IMG/VR virus record: IMGVR_UViG_3300034073_002048
Span: 1-45,509 of that record
DNA: 45,509 nucleotides
Source of the DNA: a virus
Direction: 5' to 3' (one strand)
This document shows, one piece after another, positions 30,150 to 38,115 of this stretch. Numbering within the stretch: position 1 is the stretch's first letter; each line of letters opens with the position of its first letter. A program made the position numbers and the translations under genes. The notes under the pieces were generated by a model. That model saw only the letters and a program-made list of their open reading frames with translations. It did not search any database and was not told the DNA's origin.

Positions 30150-30195
30150 CACACAACCTCTATCCCTTGTCTAGGATAGTTGAGTAGGTTGTGTG
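30150..30195 (-). repeat. 46-base inverted repeat between polymerase gene and promoter
   Basis: CACACAACCT (30150-30159) pairs perfectly with AGGTTGTGTG (30186-30195). Inside, CTATCC (30160-30165) pairs with GGATAG (30174-30179). There is no T-tract on the minus strand, so it is not a typical terminator; it may be an operator or an RNA processing site. Confidence 0.6.
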
Positions 30196-30239
30196 GTTAC
30201 TCACTGGCGCTCGCAGTTACTCGTTTTACTCGTGACAGG

Positions 30240-32333
30240 TCAATGGGTTTCCTTCCAGTTGTGTCCAATCTTAGCTTCACCAGCTAAGGGAACCTTGATC
30301 TTCAGAAACTCTCCTGCCTTCGCAATAGCTTTGACAATCATATCACCAATCTCTTCAGCAATAGGCTCCTCGGCCTCAAATTCTGCCTCATCGTGCATGT
30401 ATCCGATTCGACGCACTTTATGCCCCTTATAGAGATAGTAAGGCTTGCGATCTTCCCAATGAATTTCACCAAGCCAGTGATCCATGAAGCATAGAGCATA
30501 GTCCATTGCAATACCACCACAAGATTGAAAGATTGTATTCAATAGTGCAGATTTCTTACGAGTGCAGAGCATTCGACCATCAATGGCAGGAAGATACTTC
30601 TCTTTGCCAACCTGTTTCCAATATTTCTCAAGATTGTCCTTCAGTTGCTTTGTTGCAGGATTGGCAGCCCAAAACTTCTCAGAGATTTCCTTACCCCTGT
30701 GCTCTGGCAAGCCCGCTGTCGCAGCAATTTTGGCATCCCCCGCCCCATACAATCCGGCATAGAATACGTTCTTACTACGATCACGGAATGGCTTAAAGAA
30801 AGGGTCATCCTTGTTGAAATTAGGTGCAGTAATGTCAATATGGGCAAGTTCATCTTCATAAACTGATTTAGCTGTCTTACTGTGAATATCTCCTTCAAGC
30901 AAGTCTCGTGCTGTAGCTCCGCCATCGTATTTCCAAGTGTAATGCCCTTGGACTCGCCCTTCGAGGGCTGCCGCATCCGCCGCCGCAATCAGAAACCCAT
31001 CTTCACTTGTCCACAGAGAACGAAACTCATGACCAAGCAAAACCTTCTCTGATGCCTTGGGCACATTTACAACAACCGAGTGCTTCTGTCTGTGTGTCGC
31101 GGCAATACCTGTTCGACTAGCCCCAATACGGCCATCCATGCGTAGTCGCGGATTGTCTAGCCACCCTTGAAGAACACTACGACGATTACGGAGTGACAAC
31201 CACTTGACAACATCACCAACAATCCCTGTTTCCATTGCAAGCAGATTTTTACAAATCTTCCCCTGTTCCTGAATCTTAGGACTAGATTTAATCAGTTCCC
31301 TTGTCTTTGGATCACGCATTGGTTTCCCGTCTGGACCCTTCTTATAATTCCAAAGCGTAGGTTTCCATCCCTGTTCTAAGAACCAGTCCTTCATTTGATC
31401 TTGATTTGCCATTTCCATTGGTAATTCAATATCTAGTTGTTTTCCAGATTCGGGCTTGTACAATTTTCCATAGAACTCCCACTCTTCACCCACTTCTTTG
31501 CCACCATGTTTTGCAACAAATTTTTCCCATGTAGAAGAGAAAGAGCCGTCCTTCTTAAAAGGCTTTGATGGCATAGTATAGTCCTTTTCCTCTGTTTTCT
31601 TCAGAGCACGAGGCGGAAGCTTGGGTTCCACTTCAGCACGAATCTCTTCCATCATGCCGTCAATACGTACTGCAAGTTTCTTTGCTTCTTCTTGGTCAAA
31701 CTTCCATCCTGCTAATTCTTGGCAAGACATAAGATAAAAGGATTTCTGACCGCACTTGAAAGCTTGGGTATGTGTGAATGAGGTTCCGTAGATAGATTCC
31801 CATTCCTTTTTCAAACCATCAAGCACAAGAATGTTAACATCAACGTCGCGAGCACAATAAACGTCCATTTCAGGATGCCACTGCATAAACTCTGCGCCCT
31901 TTGGGCTTGAATGTTCAATCAGCCCAAGTTCAATAGCTTTTTCACGCCAGTTGATCTTCTCCAACCCTAGCTTATCACCAAACCACTCAATACTGTGCCC
32001 AGCACGATCAGGATTCAGGTACATTGAAAGATAGAATGTGTCAACCCACTTAACAGGCTTGCCTTCAATTGTATCTGGGCCAACTGTTGAGTTAATTCCT
32101 AAGAGATTACGGATAACAAAGTTATCAAAGCCCAAAATAAAGTGCCCTGCAATCGTAGGACATTCACCAAAAGAGAAGATAAAATCAATTACTTTCTTCT
32201 TTGCATACATGTCTTTGAATGGATTAACTCTAAGACTTTGACCTGTTTGCTTATGTTTCAAGACAATTGTCCAAATCTTAGTAGATTCAAAAATAAATCC
32301 ATCACTCTCAATGTCGTAGACAATCTCATTCAT
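30240..32333 (-). CDS. DNA polymerase, family A, T7 type
   Basis: 697 aa from ATG 32333, chosen for AAGGAAAATAAG just upstream. N-terminal 3'-5' exonuclease: VYDIESDGF (residues 4-11) and GHFILGFDN. Polymerase motif A is DAAALEGRVQGHY (about 450), motif B RDRSKNVFYAGLYGAGD (about 520) and motif C YMHDEAEFE (about 647); the C-terminus GHNWKETH resembles T7 gp5. It replicates the phage genome with the helicase encoded upstream. The start lies 2 bases from the end of an HNH gene, whose last codons supply its ribosome site. Confidence 0.9.
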   Translation of the reverse strand: MNEIVYDIESDGFIFESTKIWTIVLKHKQTGQSLRVNPFKDMYAKKKVIDFIFSFGECPTIAGHFILGFDNFVIRNLLGINSTVGPDTIEGKPVKWVDTFYLSMYLNPDRAGHSIEWFGDKLGLEKINWREKAIELGLIEHSSPKGAEFMQWHPEMDVYCARDVDVNILVLDGLKKEWESIYGTSFTHTQAFKCGQKSFYLMSCQELAGWKFDQEEAKKLAVRIDGMMEEIRAEVEPKLPPRALKKTEEKDYTMPSKPFKKDGSFSSTWEKFVAKHGGKEVGEEWEFYGKLYKPESGKQLDIELPMEMANQDQMKDWFLEQGWKPTLWNYKKGPDGKPMRDPKTRELIKSSPKIQEQGKICKNLLAMETGIVGDVVKWLSLRNRRSVLQGWLDNPRLRMDGRIGASRTGIAATHRQKHSVVVNVPKASEKVLLGHEFRSLWTSEDGFLIAAADAAALEGRVQGHYTWKYDGGATARDLLEGDIHSKTAKSVYEDELAHIDITAPNFNKDDPFFKPFRDRSKNVFYAGLYGAGDAKIAATAGLPEHRGKEISEKFWAANPATKQLKDNLEKYWKQVGKEKYLPAIDGRMLCTRKKSALLNTIFQSCGGIAMDYALCFMDHWLGEIHWEDRKPYYLYKGHKVRRIGYMHDEAEFEAEEPIAEEIGDMIVKAIAKAGEFLKIKVPLAGEAKIGHNWKETH

Positions 32334-32334
32334 C

Positions 32335-33120
32335 TTATTTTCCTTTCTTACCTCGGACATAGCCTTGAGAATCTACCCACTCCAAAGTTTTCAAAACATT
32401 TTCGTGAGCAGTGTCTTCATTATCGAAGTATCCTACACACTTTTGTTTAATTGGTGAACAACTCGTTAGTCTATAGTTGACATATGCTCTCCACTTATTT
32501 TTAGAATTGCTCCAGCAGACTCCATAGTATTTAGAAGTTTTTCCAGAGTAGAATCTTTTCCCATTCGGAGTAGTTCCATCCAATTCTAAGAAATGTTCCA
32601 CAATTTCATCATCTGTATGTGTTGATTTCATGGCTACAGCCTCTTCATATCTCTTTTTCGCTTTATCTATTTCATGTAGTCCAAATATTCCAACACATGT
32701 TCCAACATTGTTAATGGAGATTATACTTCTCAGTGTCTCACCATCCTGTGCAACTCCGATTACACCCGTACCTCTTTTAATTGCTAATGTCAAGTTATTT
32801 TGCTGTTCTCTTTTTGTTGCCCACCGGCAATTCTCTTTTGAATACCCCAAATCATTGTCAATCCTGTCAATTGTCATCCCATCTGGACGTGGAAACATAT
32901 CTTGCAAGAAGTTTTTAAAACCTGACGCACTATCCCATCTCCATTCAAAACAAACAGTGATACCCGAGCCTCCATAATGATTATATGCCTTGTGCCTGTC
33001 ATCATAGCACCTAACATTCATCATTCTCCAAGTCATGAACAACTCGTGAGAATTATAACTCTCTACACCAACCTGCCTTGTATACGCTATCTCACCAGAA
33101 AATTTTCTCTTGTATCCCAT
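32335..33120 (-). CDS. HNH homing-type endonuclease with two AP2-like domains
   Basis: 261 aa from ATG 33120 (AAAGGAGATGGTCATA upstream). HNH core in the N-terminal half: YGGSGITVCFEW, MTIDRIDNDLGYSKENCRW. Two DNA-binding units follow (GTGVIGVAQDGETLRS ... CVGIFGLHE; SKYYGVCWSNSKNKWRAYV ... CVGYFDNED). Unlike the three plus-strand HNH proteins, it lacks the N-terminal Cys-rich module and has the C-terminal unit twice. It is inserted between the primase-helicase and polymerase genes. Confidence 0.85.
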   Translation of the reverse strand: MGYKRKFSGEIAYTRQVGVESYNSHELFMTWRMMNVRCYDDRHKAYNHYGGSGITVCFEWRWDSASGFKNFLQDMFPRPDGMTIDRIDNDLGYSKENCRWATKREQQNNLTLAIKRGTGVIGVAQDGETLRSIISINNVGTCVGIFGLHEIDKAKKRYEEAVAMKSTHTDDEIVEHFLELDGTTPNGKRFYSGKTSKYYGVCWSNSKNKWRAYVNYRLTSCSPIKQKCVGYFDNEDTAHENVLKTLEWVDSQGYVRGKKGK

Positions 33121-33140
33121 TATGACCATCTCCTTTAAAC

Positions 33141-33173
33141 AAAAATAGGGAAACCCTTTCGGAATTTCCCTAT
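33141..33173 (-). terminator. Rho-independent terminator after primase-helicase
   Basis: Minus strand ATAGGGAAA (33173-33165), 11-base loop, TTTCCCTAT (33153-33145), then TTTTGTTT. Confidence 0.8.
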
Positions 33174-33177
33174 TATA
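33172..33177 (-). promoter_or_regulatory. extended -10 promoter overlapping the terminator
   Basis: Minus strand ATGGTATAAT (TG-N-TATAAT) abuts the terminator's left arm, so a start about 7 bases downstream would leave out most of that arm and escape termination. Likely drives the HNH and polymerase genes. Confidence 0.5.
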
Positions 33178-33194
33178 CCATAACTTAAGCTGTT

Positions 33195-35843
33195 TTAAAA
33201 GTAGTCTGCCGGTGCAGGCTCAAGCTGCCCTGTTTCCTCATTCAGCTTAACAACGTCTGCATGACCAAGCTGGCCCCAAGGTCGGTTCTTCAACACTGTC
33301 AGACGCAAACGTCCTCGTGAACGATCCGGCATGATTTCTGGCTCAAGACCTAGAATAACCCAACTAAGCTGTTCCAAGCTGGCGGAACCACGTAGGCTTT
33401 CCTTTTTTACATTGATAAAGAAAGGCTCGTCTTCCTTGCCCTTCGGAGGCTTGAACTCCTCTGCAACACCACGATTCAAGTGAGACACAGCAATGATGCC
33501 AACATCATGACTAGCAACAAAAGCAGCAAGCTCTGTCATCACCATATCAAGCATTTTTCGTTCGTCTGTTGTAGCAATACCACTAACAAGCATAGACAAG
33601 TGATCCAGAACGATGTAGTTCACATCAAACACGGACATTAGGTACTTGATCTTGTTCATTAGCTGCTCAATCAGCATACTGCCGAAGTGGTCTAGGAAAA
33701 CAAACCCATCATCTTCCTTTACCCACTTAAACGCTTCTTGAAGTTCTTCCTCCGAAACATACTTGCGAGGGTCAAACTTCATTCGGTTATAGTTTACTTG
33801 GCATTTGTGAGCAATCATGCGCAGGACAGTTTCTTTCAACTCTTCCTCCAGAAAGATCATACCAACCTTATATCCTGCAAGACGGATTTCGGCTGCAACC
33901 GTGGAACACAAGGTAGAGTTGTGAGTAATTTGACCGTCAGGAAGGCAGTACAAATGATCTCCATCTACCTCAAAACCGTAGTAGCGTCCGACGCCGACTT
34001 CCTCCACCTTCAAGCCAGTACGAAGCGGGTTCTTGTTAGGATTACGAACAGACTTTTTACGCAACAAACGATTTGGAATGCGATTTGTAAGCCCAGAAAT
34101 AATAATCCGTGAATACATCTCTCCTGCGAAGCCGGGGCACTTACAGAACTTGTCCTTAACGGTTACAACCAACCCAAGTGTGCGGGCAAGTTTGACAACA
34201 TCTAACGCAAGCTGATTCTTTTTCATAATCAGTTCATAAACCCCATTTGTGTAGTAGCCATCTCCGTCCAAGATTCCTGCAAGAACATCTAACCGTGTAC
34301 TCTGGTTTCCTAGCAACAGCTTTTCAGGGATATGTTTAAACCCTTCAAGTGCGTTAGACCGGAGCTTATTGATAAAACCACCACTCACGCGGCAGGTTAC
34401 ACTGTTTTCGCGGTCATTTGTAGGAGAGACAACCAGATTGTAGCCATTCTCTTCTGCATACTTCTTTAATTCCTCATGCAACTCCTTGTCGTGGCGATTT
34501 AGAGTAAAGCCAGTCCCGTTTGTCTCGCCTTCAGCCAACCACAAACCAAGGATATAAGCATCTTTATCCGCAGTGCCCTCACCACCCAGATTCACCATAT
34601 CTGCATACTTACCTGAAAGTACATGTTCTTTATAGTAATTAGGCAACCCGATGAAGTCCTTGACGGACACCAAGAACGAGTGGTTCTTTACCATACCTCT
34701 CGACACAACATCTGTATTACTTTCTGTATACAAGATGTGCTCACTATTTACTGTGTAACTTTGACCCTTGTTTGGTGTGACTTTGTAAATCATATCCACA
34801 CCGGAGTGTAAAGCTTTAACAATACGTGCAGAACCATCGGAACCCATAACTTTGTCTCCAATACGGATATCCTCTACTTTCTTAACTGAAAGATCATGCA
34901 TCAAGATTTCTTGACCCTCACCATGGCACTTGCCATACCCGGAAGGGCCAGTTACCACCCAAAGCTCACGCATACGGGGGCCGCCAGTCATTTCCATCAG
35001 CTCTGGGAACTGCGGGATGTTGACTCCAGGGACACGAGGCTTGATAAGCTCCTCAAAAGAGAGGCTATCGGCTGTCACTACTTTGTCTGCTGTGAACTTC
35101 TTTGTTGCAAAACTCAAAGCATTAGCTAGTTCCTTATATTTGCCAGCTTTTACATAGTCGTTAGGGTCATGGAAGTCTTTGTATTCCGCAACCATAACCT
35201 GTGACTTTGTGATTAGTAGGCCAACATCTTCTGTAGCTTCCTTGCCCTTCTTGATTTTCTTTGCAGCCTCCTCTGGTGTGGCTTCATCGTTGTCAAAACC
35301 AAGTACATTGACTTCAAATGATTCTACAAAGTCTAGGTTTACAGACACTGCGGCCTTGGCATTCCCCGTCCCGCAAGAGAGTCCAACAACAAAAGGCTCC
35401 ATTCCTGCATATTTTGTACCTTCCAATGTATCAACACACGCTTGGTAGGAACTTAACACGTCCCATTCTCCTTCGACAAGGAAAAGCTTTTTCTTAGGAC
35501 GTTTAATACTCTCCGCTACCTGTTGTCCGAACAGCTTGTTTTGGATACCAACTTTTCCTACGACAGTAAAATGGCCTGTGTCATACTTGTCCAGAGTTAG
35601 GTCACGCTTTTTGTAACCTGTTAGCTTCCCATCTTCATTATAGTAAGGAAAGTAAATAGCCTCTACAGAACGGTCTGTTGTTGAGAGTGCCATGCGGACA
35701 CCAAACTTCTCGTAAACCTCTTTACGAATACCTCGTTCGGGGTAGTCTGCAAAAGGAAGTTTACTAACTTCTGCCACTGTCTCTTTTTCTGCCATTTTTG
35801 TGTAATTCCCCTTCTTCATTCCACGTTTAAATTCATAACTCAT
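33195..35843 (-). CDS. gp4-type primase-helicase containing a LAGLIDADG intein
   Basis: 882 codons; the spliced protein would be 545 aa. TOPRIM-type motifs FLVEGEWDV (about 122-130) and GFDNDE (about 182-187) precede a RecA-type hexameric helicase domain: Walker A GPSGYGK-S-T interrupted after Lys 305, Walker B YIVLDHLS, VSHLNRG, SLRGSASLEQ. The N-terminal zinc-binding domain of T7 gp4 is absent. It would unwind the fork for the T7-type polymerase. AGGAACTT precedes ATG 35843; ATG 35795 is an alternative. Function requires intein removal because the intein splits the ATP-binding loop. Confidence 0.9.
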   Translation of the reverse strand: MSYEFKRGMKKGNYTKMAEKETVAEVSKLPFADYPERGIRKEVYEKFGVRMALSTTDRSVEAIYFPYYNEDGKLTGYKKRDLTLDKYDTGHFTVVGKVGIQNKLFGQQVAESIKRPKKKLFLVEGEWDVLSSYQACVDTLEGTKYAGMEPFVVGLSCGTGNAKAAVSVNLDFVESFEVNVLGFDNDEATPEEAAKKIKKGKEATEDVGLLITKSQVMVAEYKDFHDPNDYVKAGKYKELANALSFATKKFTADKVVTADSLSFEELIKPRVPGVNIPQFPELMEMTGGPRMRELWVVTGPSGYGKCHGEGQEILMHDLSVKKVEDIRIGDKVMGSDGSARIVKALHSGVDMIYKVTPNKGQSYTVNSEHILYTESNTDVVSRGMVKNHSFLVSVKDFIGLPNYYKEHVLSGKYADMVNLGGEGTADKDAYILGLWLAEGETNGTGFTLNRHDKELHEELKKYAEENGYNLVVSPTNDRENSVTCRVSGGFINKLRSNALEGFKHIPEKLLLGNQSTRLDVLAGILDGDGYYTNGVYELIMKKNQLALDVVKLARTLGLVVTVKDKFCKCPGFAGEMYSRIIISGLTNRIPNRLLRKKSVRNPNKNPLRTGLKVEEVGVGRYYGFEVDGDHLYCLPDGQITHNSTLCSTVAAEIRLAGYKVGMIFLEEELKETVLRMIAHKCQVNYNRMKFDPRKYVSEEELQEAFKWVKEDDGFVFLDHFGSMLIEQLMNKIKYLMSVFDVNYIVLDHLSMLVSGIATTDERKMLDMVMTELAAFVASHDVGIIAVSHLNRGVAEEFKPPKGKEDEPFFINVKKESLRGSASLEQLSWVILGLEPEIMPDRSRGRLRLTVLKNRPWGQLGHADVVKLNEETGQLEPAPADYF
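33918..34928 (-). mobile_element. intein with LAGLIDADG homing endonuclease, in the helicase P-loop
   Basis: 337 codons, residues 306-642 of the precursor. It begins with Cys (CHGEGQEILM) directly after GPSGYGK and ends with THN before Ser (STLCS), giving all splice residues. Splicing block B is VNSEHILY (365-372). Two LAGLIDADG-like motifs, YILGLWLAEG (430-439) and LAGILDGDG (521-529), indicate a homing endonuclease; the C-terminal blocks are YYGFEVDGDHLY and the final HN. P-loop insertion is a known favoured intein site. Confidence 0.9.
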
Positions 35844-35864
35844 AAGTTCCTATCTATCTAAGGA

Positions 35865-35896
35865 GTGCTTCAGCACGACTACTCTGCTTTAGCAGA
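35865..35896 (-). repeat. two small hairpins in the primase-helicase leader
   Basis: GTGC-TTCA-GCAC (35865-35876) and TCTGC-TTTA-GCAGA (35883-35896) stand side by side just upstream of the ribosome site of the primase-helicase gene. Possible RNA processing or translation control element. Confidence 0.4.
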
Positions 35897-35942
35897 ACCG
35901 CGTAACAACTTTGCTTTCTTTAGAAATACTCAATGTCTCTCC

Positions 35943-36134
35943 TCAATCAATAAATAGTTGAAATCCCGCATCTAGTCCCAAATAATCATCTCTATAGGGC
36001 GAGTATTTTATAGTAAAATTATTTTTAGATTTAGTCCAATACATCCCGTCATAACTGTTTTTATGAACGATATCAATATCCCCGTACTCTTCCTTAACTT
36101 TCTCAAGAAGCTCTTGCAATTCACTGATTTTCAT
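35943..36134 (-). CDS. hypothetical protein, 63 aa
   Basis: MKISELQELLEKVKEEYGD then DIVHKNSYDG. An N-terminal helix followed by a short sheet region, a pattern common among small phage proteins. GAAAGGGAAAT upstream. Unrecognised. Confidence 0.6.
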   Translation of the reverse strand: MKISELQELLEKVKEEYGDIDIVHKNSYDGMYWTKSKNNFTIKYSPYRDDYLGLDAGFQLFID

Positions 36135-36150
36135 ATTTCCCTTTCAAAGA

Positions 36151-36175
36151 CAACAAGCCTCACCAGAGGCTGTTG
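36151..36175 (-). terminator. hairpin, possible terminator
   Basis: AGCCTC (36156-36161), loop ACCA, GAGGCT (36166-36171), flanked by CAAC/GTTG; downstream of the gene ending at 36195. The T-tract on the minus strand is poor. Confidence 0.45.
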
Positions 36176-36194
36176 CATTATACATAATTTCTGC

Positions 36195-37046
36195 TTAAGA
36201 AAACTTGACTTGTTCTCCGAGTTCATGGAAGCTGAAATAATCTTTGTGGAATATTTCTCCACTACGCATAGATACAGAATCTTCTGATTCTTTCTCCACA
36301 TAGCCATAACATGCTACCCGACCATACTCATTAATGACAATCACTTTATCATCAAACTTCAAAGTTGGAACAAAAGTCTTCTTAGGAGGCATTCTTTCTG
36401 CAATGATTTTAGGCTCAGAGAAGAATAACGTACGATTAATTCCTCCATAAATAACACCAATTGTGTCGAAGTTAAGTGCATTATTGTTATTTCGGAAGCA
36501 TACATGAATTTTATTGTCTTCAATGGAAACACTACTCACAACACCATTCCCATAGGAACAATCCCATACTTCTTGCCCAGCTTGCCAGTGAATTTGACCA
36601 TTTTCGTTGGAGGTTTCTTGAGAAGATTCTTCAATTTTTGCTAGATTGGCTAGTTCCAGCGGGTATGTCCAACAATTATCACCAAAGTCAATAACAAACC
36701 GATCTTCGGATACACGACAAACTGTTCCGTGTTCCCCGACAACATCATCCATTGACTCGGGGTATCCAATACCCGGATAGTCGTCCCCATCAAAAACAAA
36801 ACCCTTAACCTCATCACCAACCTTTGGAATGTACTTTTCCATAACCTTCTCCTTTTCTACGTAGTGTTCAAAATGTGTCTTGTGGTAGTATCCTGGCAGT
36901 TCCTTGAGACTGACTACCCGGCTCCCAGGACCATAGCTCTCCTTTATTGTAAACACATCACCTTCCTTAGCGTCAATCATACCAGATTCCAAAGAAGACT
37001 TACAAAACACAACTTTGTCACCAGATTTAAACTTTGTATTGTTCAT
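36195..37046 (-). CDS. multi-domain SH3/KOW-like beta protein, 283 aa
   Basis: Three or four similar beta-barrel segments: FKSGDKVVFCKSS (start), KVGDEVKGFVFDGDD with GTVCRVSEDRFVIDFGD (about 75-125), QAGQEVWDCSYGNGVVSSV (about 153-175) and LKFDDKVIVINEYGRVACYG (about 240-260). Each reads 'entry strand, bulge, value strand', as in KOW/MIB-type modules that bind nucleic acid or protein. No enzyme motif. Unrecognised as a named family. Confidence 0.5.
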   Translation of the reverse strand: MNNTKFKSGDKVVFCKSSLESGMIDAKEGDVFTIKESYGPGSRVVSLKELPGYYHKTHFEHYVEKEKVMEKYIPKVGDEVKGFVFDGDDYPGIGYPESMDDVVGEHGTVCRVSEDRFVIDFGDNCWTYPLELANLAKIEESSQETSNENGQIHWQAGQEVWDCSYGNGVVSSVSIEDNKIHVCFRNNNNALNFDTIGVIYGGINRTLFFSEPKIIAERMPPKKTFVPTLKFDDKVIVINEYGRVACYGYVEKESEDSVSMRSGEIFHKDYFSFHELGEQVKFS

Positions 37047-37055
37047 TCAATACCC

Positions 37056-38105
37056 TCAAGCTGTAACAACTTCAATACCCTTAATTTTCATAAGTTCCAA
37101 ACCGTCTGTTTTTAGCTTAGAACCTCCAAGGATGGCGTTTCCACATGTAACTAGCCCATCTTCTTCGTCCATAGATGGGACAAACACCAACACGTCAAAC
37201 CCGTTTTCTTTCAAAGACTCCTCTACGGGTGTGTAGGGTGCATAGCTCACGTAACCACTCTCTGTCTCGATTCCGTTTTCACGGCAAGCCGTGTTATTGT
37301 GAATTGGTGTAATTTTACACATAAACTTCTCTTTGTCAAAAAGATTTGCAACCTTCTTTCCATCAATCTCAAAGTCCGTAGAGTAGGCAAAATTTAGACA
37401 ATATTTTCGACTAACAGGATCGGGAAACTTCTCAGCAATCTTAGCAAACTCTTCGAGTGTTAGTGACATCCCTTTATACATCTGCTGACGTTGAACCTCA
37501 TTAGTCGAATTGATGCTGAATTGCAATCCGGCTTGTCCGTTGTACAAGTTGTTTTTAATATCAATCCAACGCTGCAGGCGGTCTTCCAAGCTTTTCAAAC
37601 TACGGGGTAGAGATGTTGTCAAGACTGGATGAATAACTTCAATAGACAACCCTGTATCAGTCTTGATCTGACGTTTATTGTTATACAGCCACACACTAAA
37701 TTCAAATACAGCATTATTAAAGATAGGCTCGCCCATCCGTGCAAAATGAATATTCATCCGTTCTGTATAAGTTTGCCCCTCGAACATACCAATTGCGTTA
37801 TAAAACTGGTCTTTCAAATCTTGAAAAGATACATTACCTTTCCATTCTACATTAGGAACATCACAGAACGTACAGTCCATGATACAACCATATTGGGTAG
37901 AAAGCGTAATAACCCACTTTTCAGATAGCGGCATACAGTTTGTATTAGGTACTCCATTGAGTGGTTTAGTATACCCCAGAAAATCTGCCTTTACGTTAAC
38001 ATGCTTACCGTAGTCACCAATAGACAATGTTTCCAAGCCACCCTTGGAATAGTTACCTGTAAACAGATAGCCGGTTGGTAAAGGAAAAATCTTATCTACG
38101 CTCAT
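37056..38105 (-). CDS. RlmN-like radical SAM protein
   Basis: 349 aa from ATG 38105 (AAGGAGAGTAAA upstream). The cluster motif QYGCIMDCTFCD (Cys 74, 78, 81) has RlmN/Cfr spacing CxxxCxxC. RMGEP, SINSTNE and a C-terminal TCGNAILGG (Cys about 321) correspond to RlmN landmarks, the last being the methyl-carrying Cys. The second RlmN Cys, 7 residues before the cluster motif, is Thr here. RlmN methylates A2503 of 23S rRNA and A37 of some tRNAs; whether this phage protein does the same is unknown. Confidence 0.75.
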   Translation of the reverse strand: MSVDKIFPLPTGYLFTGNYSKGGLETLSIGDYGKHVNVKADFLGYTKPLNGVPNTNCMPLSEKWVITLSTQYGCIMDCTFCDVPNVEWKGNVSFQDLKDQFYNAIGMFEGQTYTERMNIHFARMGEPIFNNAVFEFSVWLYNNKRQIKTDTGLSIEVIHPVLTTSLPRSLKSLEDRLQRWIDIKNNLYNGQAGLQFSINSTNEVQRQQMYKGMSLTLEEFAKIAEKFPDPVSRKYCLNFAYSTDFEIDGKKVANLFDKEKFMCKITPIHNNTACRENGIETESGYVSYAPYTPVEESLKENGFDVLVFVPSMDEEDGLVTCGNAILGGSKLKTDGLELMKIKGIEVVTA

Positions 38106-38115
38106 TTTACTCTCC

